In this document: positions 36,100 through 49,081 of the stretch, piece after piece
How positions within the stretch are numbered: position 1 is the first letter of the stretch
Layout: every line of letters starts with the position of its first letter
Origin: Dreissena polymorpha
Taxonomy: Eukaryota > Mollusca > Bivalvia > Myida > Dreissenidae
Direction: 5' to 3'
DNA length: 64,000 nt
Assembly (NCBI RefSeq): GCF_020536995.1
Contig: NC_068359.1
Location: 70,713,610 to 70,777,609 of the forward strand
The notes under the pieces: model-generated
What the model was told of the DNA's origin: nothing
The model's database searches: none
Seen by the model: only the letters and a program-made list of their open reading frames with translations
Made by a program: the position numbers and the translations under genes

Positions 36100-39000
36100 C
36101 ATCTCGGAACACAGCAGACGCAGAAAAAAGTTTCCACAATTATCAGGCTTTAAGAGACATAGAACACAAAGAATGTCCAGAATAATGATGTTTTTGCAGT
36201 TGAAGTTGCGATTCCACAATTGTTCCCTTCCCCAACGACCATACTCTCTACAACTTTTGATAATATTTGGAGCCCAGTCCATAAGACTAATGTTTATGAC
36301 AAAGTGGGCAGTACAATTCCTTTATAATTTACTAAAAAAATGTGATTTGCAATGCATAGACATGCGATTGCTCTTTAAATCAACTTTAGAACTTGAAAAT
36401 TTAGCGGCAAATGGACCCACATGGGAATTGGCCATTATAGATGGAAAACTGTGTGTCAGTCAGCCCAAACAGGAAACACCAAGGCTTTCATATAGCATTG
36501 GTCGTCTGCTTTTGTGATTATTTTGGGGTTCTGTTGGAAATGTTTCCGATCCGGTCTCAAGAATAACTTAAATACTTGAGAGATATTCGAATGGCAGCAA
36601 GTAGGTCCTTCTCCTGGTGGATGTACGACGAACAATTCCGTGTACAGAAAGCACACTCTCATCTTTGGGGGTTATTAATGCAGAATTGTGGCTTCTTTAT
36701 GCAAATTAAGTAAGCAGCATCAGTTCTTTCGTTCCCAATCAATAAAAAAATGGGAAAAATTTCTGATACATTTTTTTAAAACATTACATTTGATGAAAAA
36801 TTTCTTCGTGAAATTGAGTGAAAAAAAAATAACAACGATATTATACACTATCTAGAGGATTTTCTGTTCGTGGAAATGGGTTCAAGCCTAACACATGGGT
36901 ACATCTTGTCAGAATTTCAACTTTTTTGACTTAGTATGGGAATTCCTCTTGCAGATAAAAAACGGTAAGACCCACCAAATACCTTACATTTTTAGTAAGT
37001 GAACTTGATTCCTCAAAAAAAGATCATGCGTCTCCAAAATGAAAAGCTACTTAAGTTAAAAGACCAACTTGAGAAAAAAATATCAAAAAAGATAACTCTG
37101 AAGCAAATGCAGTCTCTTATAGGTAGTTAGAAATTTGCATGTAAAGTTATCTCCTCTGGCAGAACGTTTGTAAGACATTTGATTAATGCAACAATAGGAG
37201 ATAAGAAGTCACACCATAAAATAAGGATATCAACTTCTATTCGTTTGGCTAACTTGACCGAATACAATGGAGTCACTTTAATTTCAAAAGAGTTTGGTTG
37301 ACAAATATTGAGCTCGAGCTTTATACCGATGCAATTGGTGGGGAAAATGGGGGTTTGGAATTTATTTTGCCGGCCCATGGGCCAATTGCAGATGGACATT
37401 TCACTGGACCAAAAGAAGGGCTCACTCGTAACATGACTCTGTTGGAACTATTTCAGGTAGATCAGCTGTTGTAACTTGGGCACATCTGATACAATATAAG
37501 AATGTTATTTTCCATGTAAATATTCAGGACGTCATTCAAGTCATAAATACCATAATCTGCAAATCGGATAAAGTGATGAATCTAGTAAGGTTCATGGTTC
37601 TTACCCTATTGAAAAATAGCATACACATACAATCAATATACATCCCTTCAAAACGAAACGTAATCGCAGGCGCGATTTCTCGTTCACAGTGGGGGAGATT
37701 CAGGCAAGCAGCTCCAGAGGCTCAACTATGCCAGATAAAGGTCGCAGACCTAGTTTGGAATATCTAACAGGTATCGCGATGGACTTTATTTTCAATTCAA
37801 CGTTCAACAAGACAATCAACATCAGTAGCACTAGAGAAACTATGTGCATTTAGAGAGTTGTATAATTTACATCAGAGGTGGTCAGTGCTAGATCAGGAAC
37901 TGTTGAACTTCATCACTTATTTGGCAACCCAAAAAATGCCAGCTACAACAGTTACTACGTACATCTCAGACATCGCCTGTGCACATAGCCTGAAACAAGT
38001 CAACGAAACAATAAAATCTTTCCTCGTTGTAAAGGCCCTGGAAGGTTTGAGGCGTAAAACAGGGGGAACTAAGGCAGACATAAGAGCCCCAATTGCAACT
38101 ACAAAAAATGTTAGCAAGTTTGACAAAAATCTGCCGAAATGTATATGAGGAGTCTTTATTAAGAGCAGCTTTTACCCAAGCATGTTTTTGTTTGCTCAGG
38201 GTAAGCGAATTCGCAGAGGCAAGCAACAAGACGGAGAGTTCAAAGGTTATCAACTGTATGATATTCAGTTAGCAGACAATGAAATCAAAATAACAGTAAC
38301 ATGGTCAAAAACAGATCAGACAGGATAATCCGTTGTCTTAAAAATTCATTCAAACAGAAAATCAACTGTCAATACCTATGCATGAAGGAATATCCCCAAT
38401 ATCGTCCTTCATGAAAAAGGATTAACTTATTTATCCATTTAATTGGTTCTGTATTGACACAGAATCATTTTAAAGCCGTTATGTTTAAAGCCCTTAAGTT
38501 TTCCAAGGACATTTCACAACACACAGTTTCAGGATGGGTTGCGCCACCGACCTGACAGAACAAAGTAAAGAGGAGGGAAAAAATATGGAAGCAGGCAGAT
38601 AGAAATTCCTAGCATATCAACAATGCATACGACTTTAAAGAATTGTCAAAGAAAAAATAAACATGTTCAAGTATTTTTCAGGAACTAGAATATGGATTGT
38701 GGAGGATTCCCTAGTGCATTGGGTGGACACAACATCACGAAATGAAGGCACCTCGAACCTAGGATTGAGGTTTCAGATTTTCTAGAGAGGGGAGAGAGGT
38801 CAAACGTTAAACAAAATTGATGCGAGTTTGACAAACGAATACAAAAATGGGACGTATAATTTACCAAATATGTGTTTAATACATTACGAGTCTAACGATT
38901 TGACAGGAGAGGGCTTTTTCTGGCAAAGATGTCATCGGATAAAATCAAAACTCTATTTCTTAGATACAAAGTCGTCTATAGAGATACAATGTTGATCTGG

Positions 39001-39650
39001 TCGTCAATATTGCCAAGTAGATATTTGCATTTTGCCCCTCTAGATTCTAGTTCGTTAATAGACAAGAAGAGAAATAGAGAAAATGCTATAAACAATTTCG
39101 TACTGGACATGGGGGGGGGGTAAGTTATATTGAATGACAGTTATATAAAAGTAGATGAGGGAGATTTGTTTAGGTCAGATGGTACACACTTGTCCAATAT
39201 AATACAATACAAAATTCTTCTAAAATACTGGAAATTTAGCTTTGGAGGCATGCAAGGAATCAAAAGATTGAATGTACCCTAGCCCTGTATAAGCCATTTT
39301 GTGGGATACAAATATAAAATATATATTTCATGGCGGTCCTGGGGAGACAAAAAGCTTTTTTTGTTGGGGTGGGGTCTCAGTCTTGGATTTCCCTAGGACT
39401 GACAGTCTTACAAGGCTGCAGATTTGTCAGCGGTTGTCGTATTGTATATCGGTGTCAAGTGTGGGGTCTCAAATCTGTTCAACGGGAGGCCCCCTCTATC
39501 TCTATGCATAGTGTGGAAGGTCCAGAGTCGTGTCATGCTCGGGTGTTTTTATCAGGTAATACGGACTGCCCCCAATTGACTGTCAACGTAAGGTTTGGGT
39601 TTAACTTATGGGATCTCGACACTATATTAACATAGGTCGCTGATTCGCCA
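36100..39650 (+). mobile_element. Tyrosine-recombinase retroelement fossil (DIRS/Ngaro-type)
   Basis: A broken copy of a YR-retrotransposon. Parts in order: a gag-like segment (~36340-36690), the tail of a reverse transcriptase (from ~36840), an RNase H-like region (~37020-37700), the core-binding and catalytic parts of a tyrosine recombinase (~37790-38600), and an SGNH/GDSL-hydrolase-like segment (~38690-39240). A non-coding 3' region follows. Most of the RT appears deleted, and there are at least ten breaks, so it is an old, dead copy. Comparison with the uninterrupted flanks of genes A and E places the whole insertion between ~35930 and ~39990. Terminal repeats were not identified. Confidence 0.8.
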
Positions 39651-39989
39651 GTTGCTATGATAGAATCATAGGCAGTCAGTTTTATCACCAGGGCTGATGT
39701 CACACAATAGTTTTATGTTCGTTTCAACTGTACTCTTGTCGCCAGTATTTCGCCACTTAAATTCCAAACCATTGTTAAAATTGCAACCTTACTAAAGATT
39801 AAATCTTAGGAAAAATAATACAAGTCTTTCTTTATTAATTTTCTCCTAACAGCATAAGGTAATGTTTCACTATTGCGGCACGTTGGGATAACTGGATTGG
39901 TTGGTGAAACAATACGGTTGGCCTTGTAAAAGCTTTAATTATATTGACTTTAAAATGAAAAGTATATTATCAGTATCTATAAATTAAGA

Positions 39990-41950
39990 GTAAACGGTCA
40001 CCTGTCGTATGCGGCCAGAGTCTAGTTCAAAACGAAAGCCTTTTTCTCCTGTGTTTAGCGACTACGAGGTGCGATAATATCATATTAAAATCGATCTGGA
40101 ATGTTTGTATTGCAGATCTAACATTATAGTGCATATTGTGTATCTAGTGTGCGGTTGAAAATTCTGATATCGGAAACGTCCCTTTATATTATAAATTCGA
40201 CTCACTTTAAGAAACAAATACTTGAGTGTAAGAACACTTACATTCGTGATCGAAATTGCAAGCGTAAAGACGTACAGCAATTTGAACATAAATAGCTTCA
40301 AAAAATGATCAGCACGGAGCACAACACTAACGACTACGTCCGCAACATGACTGCAACACTTGTTGGTCCACAAGAGCCTCTATTGGCGACCGTCAAACGA
40401 CGAAAGCCTGCTTGCTTTTGAAACGTCACCACGCACGACTCTCTGTGCAAGACTACTCCAAATGACACGCTAGAGGGATATCGACGTCGAGGTCGTGAGG
40501 AGAAAAGCTGGATGGATGTTAAAATGGTTAAAAGAGTGGACAGTTTAAGATTATGTTCTCATAGTTTAGAGAGAGAACTAATACTAGATTGTGTAAATAA
40601 TGTAACCAACATGCAGTAGAGCCTAAATATCACTTTATGTTATGCTGCTCACGATACAGTTGTATAAGATCAAAATTTCTAGGCAAATGTTCGTGGTCTA
40701 CAGTACAAAAATTTAGTTCGTGAATGTAAACTTCAAGTAAAAAATGTATGTATACTCTTGCGAAATATGTAAAAGAAGCGTTATCTTTGCGACAAAAATA
40801 CCCTTGATAGTTTACCTGTCTTCTGATCGCTTATATATCTATGTAATGTTCTGCAATATCTGTCTATGCTTATTTGATGTTTGTGATGGTCTTTGCCATA
40901 AGTTGTTTAGTATATGGCCAAAGGCAAATGCTTGCTGATTGCCAATTAACTGAAACTGACACTGTTATATTTACTATTTTTGTTAAAATGTTAATACTTA
41001 GAAAGTAAATAGTAAATCGTTGAGGATGATTAAATAAACATGTTATATTAATTGACATTGATTTATTTAAACTAGCAACATATCCTTTGATTGTTTAAGA
41101 TAACGTTATGTTATTTGAGTTGACTGTTTGCTATTTAAAGTGTTATATTTTACATGTGGAGGTATACACCCATGTAAAACATATTCTATGATAATTATAT
41201 TGTAGAACATCAGCATCAACCGTAATACAACTTCACTTGCTCTAATATAATGCCTTACTACTATGATTCCCAAGTCTGTAACACTTGGTTGTTGAAATGG
41301 TTCTGTGATACTTAAGGGAAGCTCTTCAAAATAAACAACATCTGCCTTAGAAGTGTTGTTCTCCGCATCTTTTTCAGTGTTTTCTTTTTTCCTGTTTTTA
41401 AGTGATGTGGTTCTTATGATGTTTCTCAGTGATGCTGTTATCATAATTAGTCTCATTGATTGTGTTATTTTGTCAATGATGTTGCTATTTCCATCTTTGT
41501 CAGTGATGTTGTTATCAGTATCTTTTTCGGTGATGCAGTTATTAACATCTGTATCAGTGATATTACTATCAGCGCCTAATCAGTGATGTTATTTTTATAA
41601 TCTTGCTTGGTGATGTTGTTTTCAATTAGTTATTGATGAGGTTTGTCATTATCTTCTTCTCATATTGATAATGATCTGCGTTAACAAATTCTTCACATTG
41701 AATATGTTCTTTATATTATGTCGAGAGTGTGTATATTGAAAGTTGAATACGAAAATACTCTTATCATTGTTGCCTTTATTCACAGTTCAGTGAGTTTAAT
41801 GTCTTTCAAGAGATAGGGCCCACTTCGTTTCAAGAAGGGGCGTTTTTGCTTTTCATCTAGACAAGTGCTGAATATTGTCTGTCATAGCTCGCAATCATTA
41901 ACCATATTCTGGCGAGGTTTGTATGTGGGATATGGTCACTTACGGACAGT
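39990..41950 (+). repeat. Recurring 3' flank block, continued (D/E interval)
   Basis: Resumes the block interrupted by the retroelement fossil. Landmark CGTATGCGGCCAGAGTC is shared with 10817 and 52398, and the run down to ~41950 is homologous to 52383-54360 (for example GGAGGTATACACCCATG and GTGAAGGTATACAGCC). At 40051-40060 it has the empty site of the TTAA element found at 10869. No gene is seen. Confidence 0.72.
41340..41635. repeat. Short 27-bp minisatellite array
   Basis: Degenerate units related to AGTGATGTTGTTATCATCAT plus seven bases, about ten units. Orthologous in position to the longer array at 53110-54010. Open frames through it on both strands (41106-41456, 41353-41586) are by-products of the repeat. 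Confidence 0.78.
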
Positions 41951-43194
41951 ATAGTGACAGATAGTATCTTGTTCAGATACTATGATTTATTCATATTTTG
42001 TAAACTTTGGTATACATTGTAAAAATATATGAAAAACGTTTTAACTTTTTATTTATAAAGATACTGTGGATATGAAAAATTATAATTTGTCTTTGTGTGA
42101 TAATATGTTTCCTCTCTTTTATACCATGTGTTTATTGTTCATTTTAAATAAGAAACAATTGTTAAATACTTTCCTGGTGATGATGTTTAAGGAAATTAAT
42201 TACATGAAACATTATTGACACAATACTATCAAGTGTGTTTCTAATATATTATATCGTAGTGTGACTGTAATTGTTCTTGTTCATGTTATTGTGTCTTGCG
42301 TCTGCAAAGTATAATATAGTTTAAGGATTTAGTTTCCTGCGAGTGTTTGAATATGTTTAGGTTGTTTAAAAATTGCTTTTGAAACACGGCCATAGACGTC
42401 TCTGATTTTCAAAATATATTTTACTCCTCCAAAGATCCTAACTGACGTCAGGACTCACTTAATTTTAGGTAACAGTATATATTGATCGTGTTTACAGTTT
42501 TTTTCTTATAGTGAAACAAAGCATAACATAATTTGTCTAGGTTAATGATCTTACAATTGTTTTCAAGCCTGGCTCAAATGTTCATTTAGCTTTTATATAT
42601 ATGTATTGAGCGCGTATTTTATATAGTGTTTTGAATGTGTACTTGATTTGAAAAATTACATTTGCATTAAATTACATATTTAGATTTTCACCTTCGTCTT
42701 GCATTATAATGAAATGAATTATGGTCGTTTATTATTTATAATAACCTTACATTAACAATGAGTCTTGAATTAAAAGATTTCTTGATAGCTTGAACATTTA
42801 TAAATATGACCGTACCCTGCTTAATTCAAATGATGTCAATAGTGTATTCAGGTATGATGTTAAGAAAATTAGTAGATTTCTAGAATGTTACGCCGTTTCT
42901 TTTTAATATTTCTATTTGGTTTAAGATAGAAACTTGAACCCGAGTATTTGTATTGTTGTAACTCTGTTATATATTTATGCGACTCTCAACGAACAAGGTT
43001 AGCAGTTTGAAACATCTCCAAAGCGCACAACTTTAGTGCATGAAATTTGATTTACTTACATTGTGTGCAATACACTTTATTTATGTCATGAAATAAAGAA
43101 TAAAACTAAATTTTGTTTTTTATATTATTTTATTTCGTGAACCAATTGAAACAATTATCTGAATGAATCTAGTATTTATATCATCCTACCGCGC

Positions 43195-43490
43195 ATGGGC
43201 TAAGTACAATCTTCGCAACAGTGTATTGATCTCAGCTGACCGTGTATTTTCTGAGGACAAGGTTGCAACAGTGACGTTATATCAGCTGACTATGAATTTG
43301 CTGAGTACAGTGTTGAAACTTGTTTTGACCCCAGGTGACTGAGCAATTGCTAAGTACATTGTTTTTGAAGTTTATAGTACCCTATCGCCTGAGAAATGGT
43401 TAAACGACCAATGACTGAGTATAGTGTTGCACCAGTGAACTGTACACGGCTGACTGACCAATGGTTGACTAAGGATGGACTGTTTCAGCA
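43195..43490. repeat. Degenerate tandem repeat, ~50-60 bp period
   Basis: The phrase GCTGAGTACAGTGTTGCAACAGTG, shortened or mutated, recurs near 43199, 43251, 43310, 43352 and 43418. Each is followed by a TCAGCTGACTG-like phrase. The array is old and diverged. Confidence 0.6.
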
Positions 43491-44209
43491 GTGTAGCCTC
43501 GCGCCTTATCAAATTAAAATATGACCCGGTTTTGAACACTTAAGTCTTTAAGAAACTGTTATATTACCCGTATTTTTTCATTGTCATGAACACTAAATAC
43601 TATTATATTAAAAAAAACATAATAATCTGTTATATTTACATTCAGAAAGCATAGACGTGACACAGCGTTGGTATGTACACAATATTCAGACATGTCTTAA
43701 GCAATAAACATATTATCTTATTATCATTTTTGTTTAAAACTTAACGCAGAAATATGTATTACACCGTTAAGAAAATAAAAAAAACAACGCACCAATCTAG
43801 TGAGTATCCGCAAAGAAGTCATGCTGAGCAACTCTTCATTTTGTCCGCGCTTGTGGAAATCCCTGGAACAATATATATCGTCAACGGGTGGGGGGGGGGG
43901 ACGTCGCCATCTGGACCTTCACGTGAATAACCCATCTGACCTTGTAATAGACCAATTAATGGGTTACGTCACGTGCACATCTGTGTTTACATCCGGGCCA
44001 CTCTGGTAGGCAGCAATCAAATGGAACAAACATAGAATTGTATTAATATAAATACAATAATATTAAGATTAAATTTTCAACATGCAAATAAGTTGTGATA
44101 CTGTACTGAAACAAATAAGGGTGAAAACAAAAAATAAATATAAATACATATATTACTGATAAAGCAAGATTAAAAAAACATTCTATATAAACTAATTAAG
44201 AATCATTTT

Positions 44210-44212
<3 letters not shown>

Positions 44213-44269
<57 letters not shown>
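44213..44269. repeat. AT dinucleotide microsatellite
   Basis: Uninterrupted alternating A and T for ~56 bp, just upstream of promoter block P3. Confidence 0.97.
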
Positions 44270-44273
<4 letters not shown>

Positions 44274-44324
44274 TATACTACTGTCTTTGCCGCATATGTC
44301 CTTTTAATTGCAAATCCGTTTGAT

Positions 44325-44501
44325 TCTTACGTGTTTAAACCGCGCAACGACAATTGTCTATATTCAATGATTCTGTAGAAGTTTGAAATGTACCATACCG
44401 TAACGCGATATTAAATGAGCTACTTAGCGCAAACGGAATTGGTTCAAGTCGTAAGTATGCAAAAGCGAAACTGAATGCATTAATATAAGGGCATCAGGTT
44501 A
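44325..44501 (+). promoter_or_regulatory. Putative promoter and non-coding first exon, block P3 (gene E)
   Basis: Homologous to P1 and P2 (landmark CGTGTTTAAACCGCGCAACG). The IRF/ISRE-like motif GCAAAAGCGAAACTGAATG lies at 44459-44477 and a likely donor GCATCAG|GTTAAC at 44497/44498. It is about 2.0 kb upstream of the gene E ATG. Confidence 0.42.
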
Positions 44502-45686
44502 ACAGGTTTTAGTTATTTCACATGAACTTGTGATAAAAGATATACGTGAATAGAGGTATGACACTAAACATATTAAGTGACTCAATTAATGTAAAGTGTA
44601 TGTGTATTCACACATTGTACTTGTTGTGTGTTCTAAACTGATGTTGTTGGTTTTTTGATCATTACAGGTTCACCATTTTTAGAAAATGGTTATCATTTAT
44701 GAGGTTTGGAACGAGAATATAAGGCATTTTCGTATAACGAACGTTTTAGATATTCAAACCATTGTAGCTCTAAAAGGTTTTGGGGTGAAAGTGGTAATTT
44801 GAACCGAAACATTTATTTTGTAATTATGCTTATCGGCATTGACACTATAAATTTAAGATCATTTTATCAAATACATTTAATGGATTTTCGTTAAAAGTAT
44901 CTACGTCTTTTAAAATATAGTTTTAATACCAAACAATCTACGGGGTTCAAAATGTCACGTTTTGATATTTCAATTATTAAAAATATAAATGATAGGGTTT
45001 ATTTCAGAACACATTAGGCTTTTAGCCCATGAGTACACATACATATAATACACCATGCAATCAACAGCGGTCCATGACATTCAATCATATAAATATATAA
45101 TGTTTAGCATATAGATTCATGTGAACATAACATAAACAATTTGGGGATACATCAAAAACAACTGCAACTTCTAGATCGTTTCGAACTACAATTCAATCTG
45201 TTTTACGCAACCTTATTTTTGTTTTAATACATGTTTTTTCACAGCATATTTTTTAATTCAATATTTAGATCTTACACTTGTTCACACACGCTTCAGAATC
45301 TGTTTGAATCGGTTTGAGTCCCAAGAAAAAAACACAATAAAATAAACACCTCTCAACACATCTCACAAACGCATGTCCAACTTGTCCCGGCCACGTATTG
45401 CCATATAATAATGGCGATTACTCAAACACGCAATAAAACATATTAGATACAAACATTGCGACTATAATGTTAACAATATTAACATATGCAGACAAAAATA
45501 CTTTGCCAACCATTGTGTTAGTATAGTTCTGCCGCAATCACTTATCACACTCAAGCTTCGTCAGCCACCCACACGGTGACTAGATCAAGTGTTCATGTTA
45601 TCAAGCGATACACCCTTTCACACTTAACCTATTCGTATCTCAGACACTTATATGCATTCACTCACATAAAGATCGATGCATCAAAT
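44502..45686 (+). other. Putative 5' intron of gene E
   Basis: No gene is seen. 44660-44700 (CACCATTTTTAGAAAATGGT) matches 61222-61250 upstream of F. The open frame at 44706-44894 has no recognisable family. Confidence 0.5.
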
Positions 45687-46180
45687 TTAATAAAGGGACC
45701 TTTTCACGTTTTGGTAAATTGACAAAATAACAAAAATTGATTCAGTTTCGCAAATATTCGTTCTAGTTATGATATTTGTGAGAAAACAGTGATGATGAAC
45801 ATTACCATGCTCTAAAATACCCATTATATGCATCTTTTGACGATTTAAAAAGCTGAAAATTATAAAGTCTTGCAAAGCGAAACGATTGAATTATTTGGCG
45901 TGTTTTGTCGTTGTCGATAGTTTCGATACTACGAGGATTTCTTATATAAAGTATAAAATACATCAATCATGGATGAGCACGGATGGCCGAGTGGTCTAAG
46001 CGATAGACTTTTACTCCAGGGGTCAGTGATTCGAGCCGAGTTGAGGGTTACTTTTTTTTCTTTAATTTTATTTTGTTTTTTTTACTGGAGCTTTTTAGAT
46101 CCTATGTTTGCATTTATCAATATTATGCATTGTATGCCAAACTTCAATACATGCAAAAATCAGTGAAAAGGCCCCTTTAA
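45687..46180 (+). mobile_element. TTAA-flanked inverted-repeat element with tRNA-like core, copy 2
   Basis: Left end TTAATAAAGGGACCTTTTCA (slightly mutated), right end AAAAGGCCCCTTTAA. The plus-strand core (~45976-46046) reads GGATGGCCGAGTGGTCTAAG, then GGGGTCAGTGATTCGAGCC. It lies within the putative 5' intron of gene E, in the same orientation as the gene. It shares the interior with copy 3 (ACGATTTAAAAAGCTGAAAA region) as well as the ends. Confidence 0.83.
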
Positions 46181-46514
46181 GCACTCGATCATTAACTCTA
46201 TCAACCCCCCAGACTTAAAATGTAATGCGCTTTATTTCATTTCAAATAAACTCTTCACTACTTTAAACAGTTATCATATATTGAATGTTATGAACTATAC
46301 CGTATTAAAAAAACCTAGTCTTACACAGACTAACGTCAGCTTGTTATGATAACGATAAAAGGCCATTGTTTTAAATGATCATGAATCTTTGAGTGAATTT
46401 TTCAGATATAAAATCTAACACTTTAAAATATGCATGCTTACTTCTTAAACGTTAGTTAACATGCACAACAATAAAGAACTGATTGTTATAGATATGATTT
46501 ATCTTAGATAGAGG

Positions 46515-47057
46515 ATGAGTAAAAAATTTCCAGAAAAGTACATGGATCAGCTGGAGTCCTGGATTGGCACGGGACCAAAGATCTTCACCCTGCTGTACAA
46601 GTAATCCAGAGATGGGTGTAACCCAACAACATTCCACCAGGAGTGTGATAACCAGGGGCCCACTGTGACGGTGCTGTACAACCCACAGGGCTCGGTGTAT
46701 GGGGGATATGTTAGTGCGAGCTGGATCAGCGGCACCAGCGACTCATATATAAAAGACTATATCCAAGATTTTAGCGCATTCCTGTTCCAACTTAAGTATT
46801 CAGGGAGCGATACATTCAACATGTTTCCAATTAAGATCCTTCAAATGGGTTGTTTGGAAGGTTGACATATGGACCTACGTTTGGTGGCGGGCACGATCCC
46901 CACACCTTCAACGGCACAATCAACAGCGCTGGTGCATATTTCACTTTTAACGGCTATACGAGCTTTGGCAGCAGCTTCAACAATTCAGGTCATACTTTCT
47001 ATAAGATAAACAATGGAAACTTCAATGTCACCGAGTTAGAAGTTTACAGTGTAACAG
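46515..47057 (+). pseudogene. Gene E coding exon 1: TLDc domain with a stop and a frameshift
   Basis: Starts MSKKFPEKYMDQLESWIGTG. Codon 29 is TAA where the paralogs have LLYQITRDG (here LLYK then stop, then SRDGCNPTTF in the same frame). A frameshift near 46840-46850 separates FLFQLKYSGSDTFN from YGPTFGGGHDPHTFNG. It has ~4 extra codons (SDSYIKDYIQD) relative to A. The donor CAG|GTACAAG is intact. Confidence 0.85.
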
Positions 47058-47399
47058 GTACAAGTATGTTATGTACATGCCTATATATATATATTCAAGA
47101 TAATCTGACATCCATATGACAGCAAGGTACGTGTGTGTATTTTCAAATGATAGCTATTGAATTTCCGACAAAATATAATTACGCAAACGTTATAAGACTA
47201 TTTTAAATTACATTTATGTCATTTTTACACAAAGTTATGAAGCAATTTTAGCGTTTTTATCATTTCCATAGTACCTTTTCTTGTATGCAGACGTGTTTCA
47301 TTATGATTTTGATGATTCAATAACAATACATTTGATTTTAATATTTCGTCATTTATTGATGACCATATGGTGTTATGTTTGTATATTGACTATGCAAAG
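47058..47399 (+). other. Gene E intron 1
   Basis: Short intron, closely related to gene F 62767-63106. No feature is seen. Confidence 0.65.
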
Positions 47400-48343
47400 A
47401 TGGGCAGCGGATAAAGATTCTACCACAACCTTGGCGAAAAACTCATGAATGGAATAACAAGATAAACGTCTGAACTTATTATTGCGTTGTTGTGACGTGT
47501 TTTAACTTAAATCACATTGAAATACACAAGCATAAGATATGAACGCTTTTAAATCTGTTCATGATTTTATTTGCACGAAATCAAACGACATTTCAAAAAT
47601 ACTTACTTAACATACTGCGAATCAGAGCAGATATTTGTTCGGTTTCATATATCAGGTTCACTGATAATATCAATTATCCGGACTGTAGTATCTCGAGACG
47701 CTTACCGAGGACATCGTATCGTTCAAACCTTCCGGAAAGCTTCGACTCTCAGATGTCCGTATCCTGATGCTTGGCCCAATAGGGACGGGCAAGTCGATCT
47801 TCTACAATACAATCAACTCTGTGTTCAAGGGCCGCATCTCTCGAAGTGCCCCCTGTGGGCTTTCTACCAATGGCATAACTATTGCGGTCAGCATTTTAAC
47901 ACCATTCAAAAGATGCATGGAGCATTGTGCAATCGCTTTTTTCAAAATTTTAAGTTGCTCTTATAAATAGTAAATTAATAAAAGCTTAATATCAGAAACC
48001 AAATTAGTTTAAAATACAACATGTAGAATGCTACGTATTACAAAGTAGAGATAACATGTGATAACAAACCTCAATTTGAATACACAAGAAAATGATGCTT
48101 GCATTCAGTACATCAATCCCAAAACGTGATGTCGCTAGCAACACCCGATTTTAATCATTGCAATACATACCTGAAATATAACGTACATGCTTTGCAGTAC
48201 ACCATATATGAAGTATATGTGAGGTCTAGAGCATCGTTGAATATTTCCTTCTCTGTGATACACGCGGTCTAAAAGTCACTCAAGGTCTTTACAGTCTGGA
48301 GTGTAACTACCTGCTAGATGCGGACATCCCAGATTTTTATCAG

Positions 48344-48909
48344 GTATGTTCTTTAATGTGTGTAGATTTTAAACTCATGGACATTATCCATGTAATTTAC
48401 TTGATAGTGCATAAAATGTAATAAGTAACTGCTTGTCTGTTACATTCCGTTTCTGTGGCCAAACGTTCTTGAGTCGATATTAACAATTAAATATTATATA
48501 TTATCACATGCCATACCCTGTTTCAATGTAATAAAGCCACTTCATATTTTGTTTATATTACTCCTGTGTGAAACAACATTTTATAGAGTTTTCATTGGTT
48601 TAGTTTACGTTTATTGACCAATCGAATTTTTTTATTTTGCTAAAATGACGTTGCACCGTCAAATGACGTCACGAACTGTTAATGTTGGCGTAATTTTTTT
48701 TAATTTGCTCATTTCAAAGCATGTGATAAAAAAGATCTGACACTCGTTGTCATATCATACCATATTTTATTAAACTCGTCCAGGAAATGTGTTAGTAAGC
48801 TCGCCAAAGGCTCGCTTACTAACAAAATTCCTAAAACTCGTGCCAAATCCTATATTTATTTTTCAATGACTAAATGAACACGTATGGAATATTAAAAACA
48901 CTCTTACAG
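48344..48909 (+). other. Gene E intron 4 with a short hairpin
   Basis: The intron contains an inverted pair, GTTAGTAAGCTCGCC / GGCTCGCTTACTAAC, near 48801-48835, separated by three bases and flanked by AAACTCGT phrases. It could be the end of a small foldback element. Confidence 0.55.
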
Positions 48910-49081
48910 TTTAATCCAGTCTCCCCAATCAGCCCCGCCAACCCCGGGTTCGTGCATCAACCAATGGTTACAGACCAAATCCACTGCGTTCTGTTCAGAA
49001 ACGACGCGGCTACAGTTGGGGACATACCACAGAAATTGGTCGACAAGAAGCACAGTTTCCAAAAACTTGTTAATCTTAAAG

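Larger units (their letters stand above)
41951..44324 (+). other. Intergenic upstream of gene E
   Basis: No gene is seen. It contains the degenerate tandem repeat at 43195-43490 and an AT dinucleotide array at 44213-44269. An open frame at 43800-44009 includes a poly-G run and looks spurious. Confidence 0.5.

Noticed and set aside
41106-41586. Opposed open frames of 116 and 77 residues
   Set aside because: Both run through the shorter minisatellite array and show no family features.
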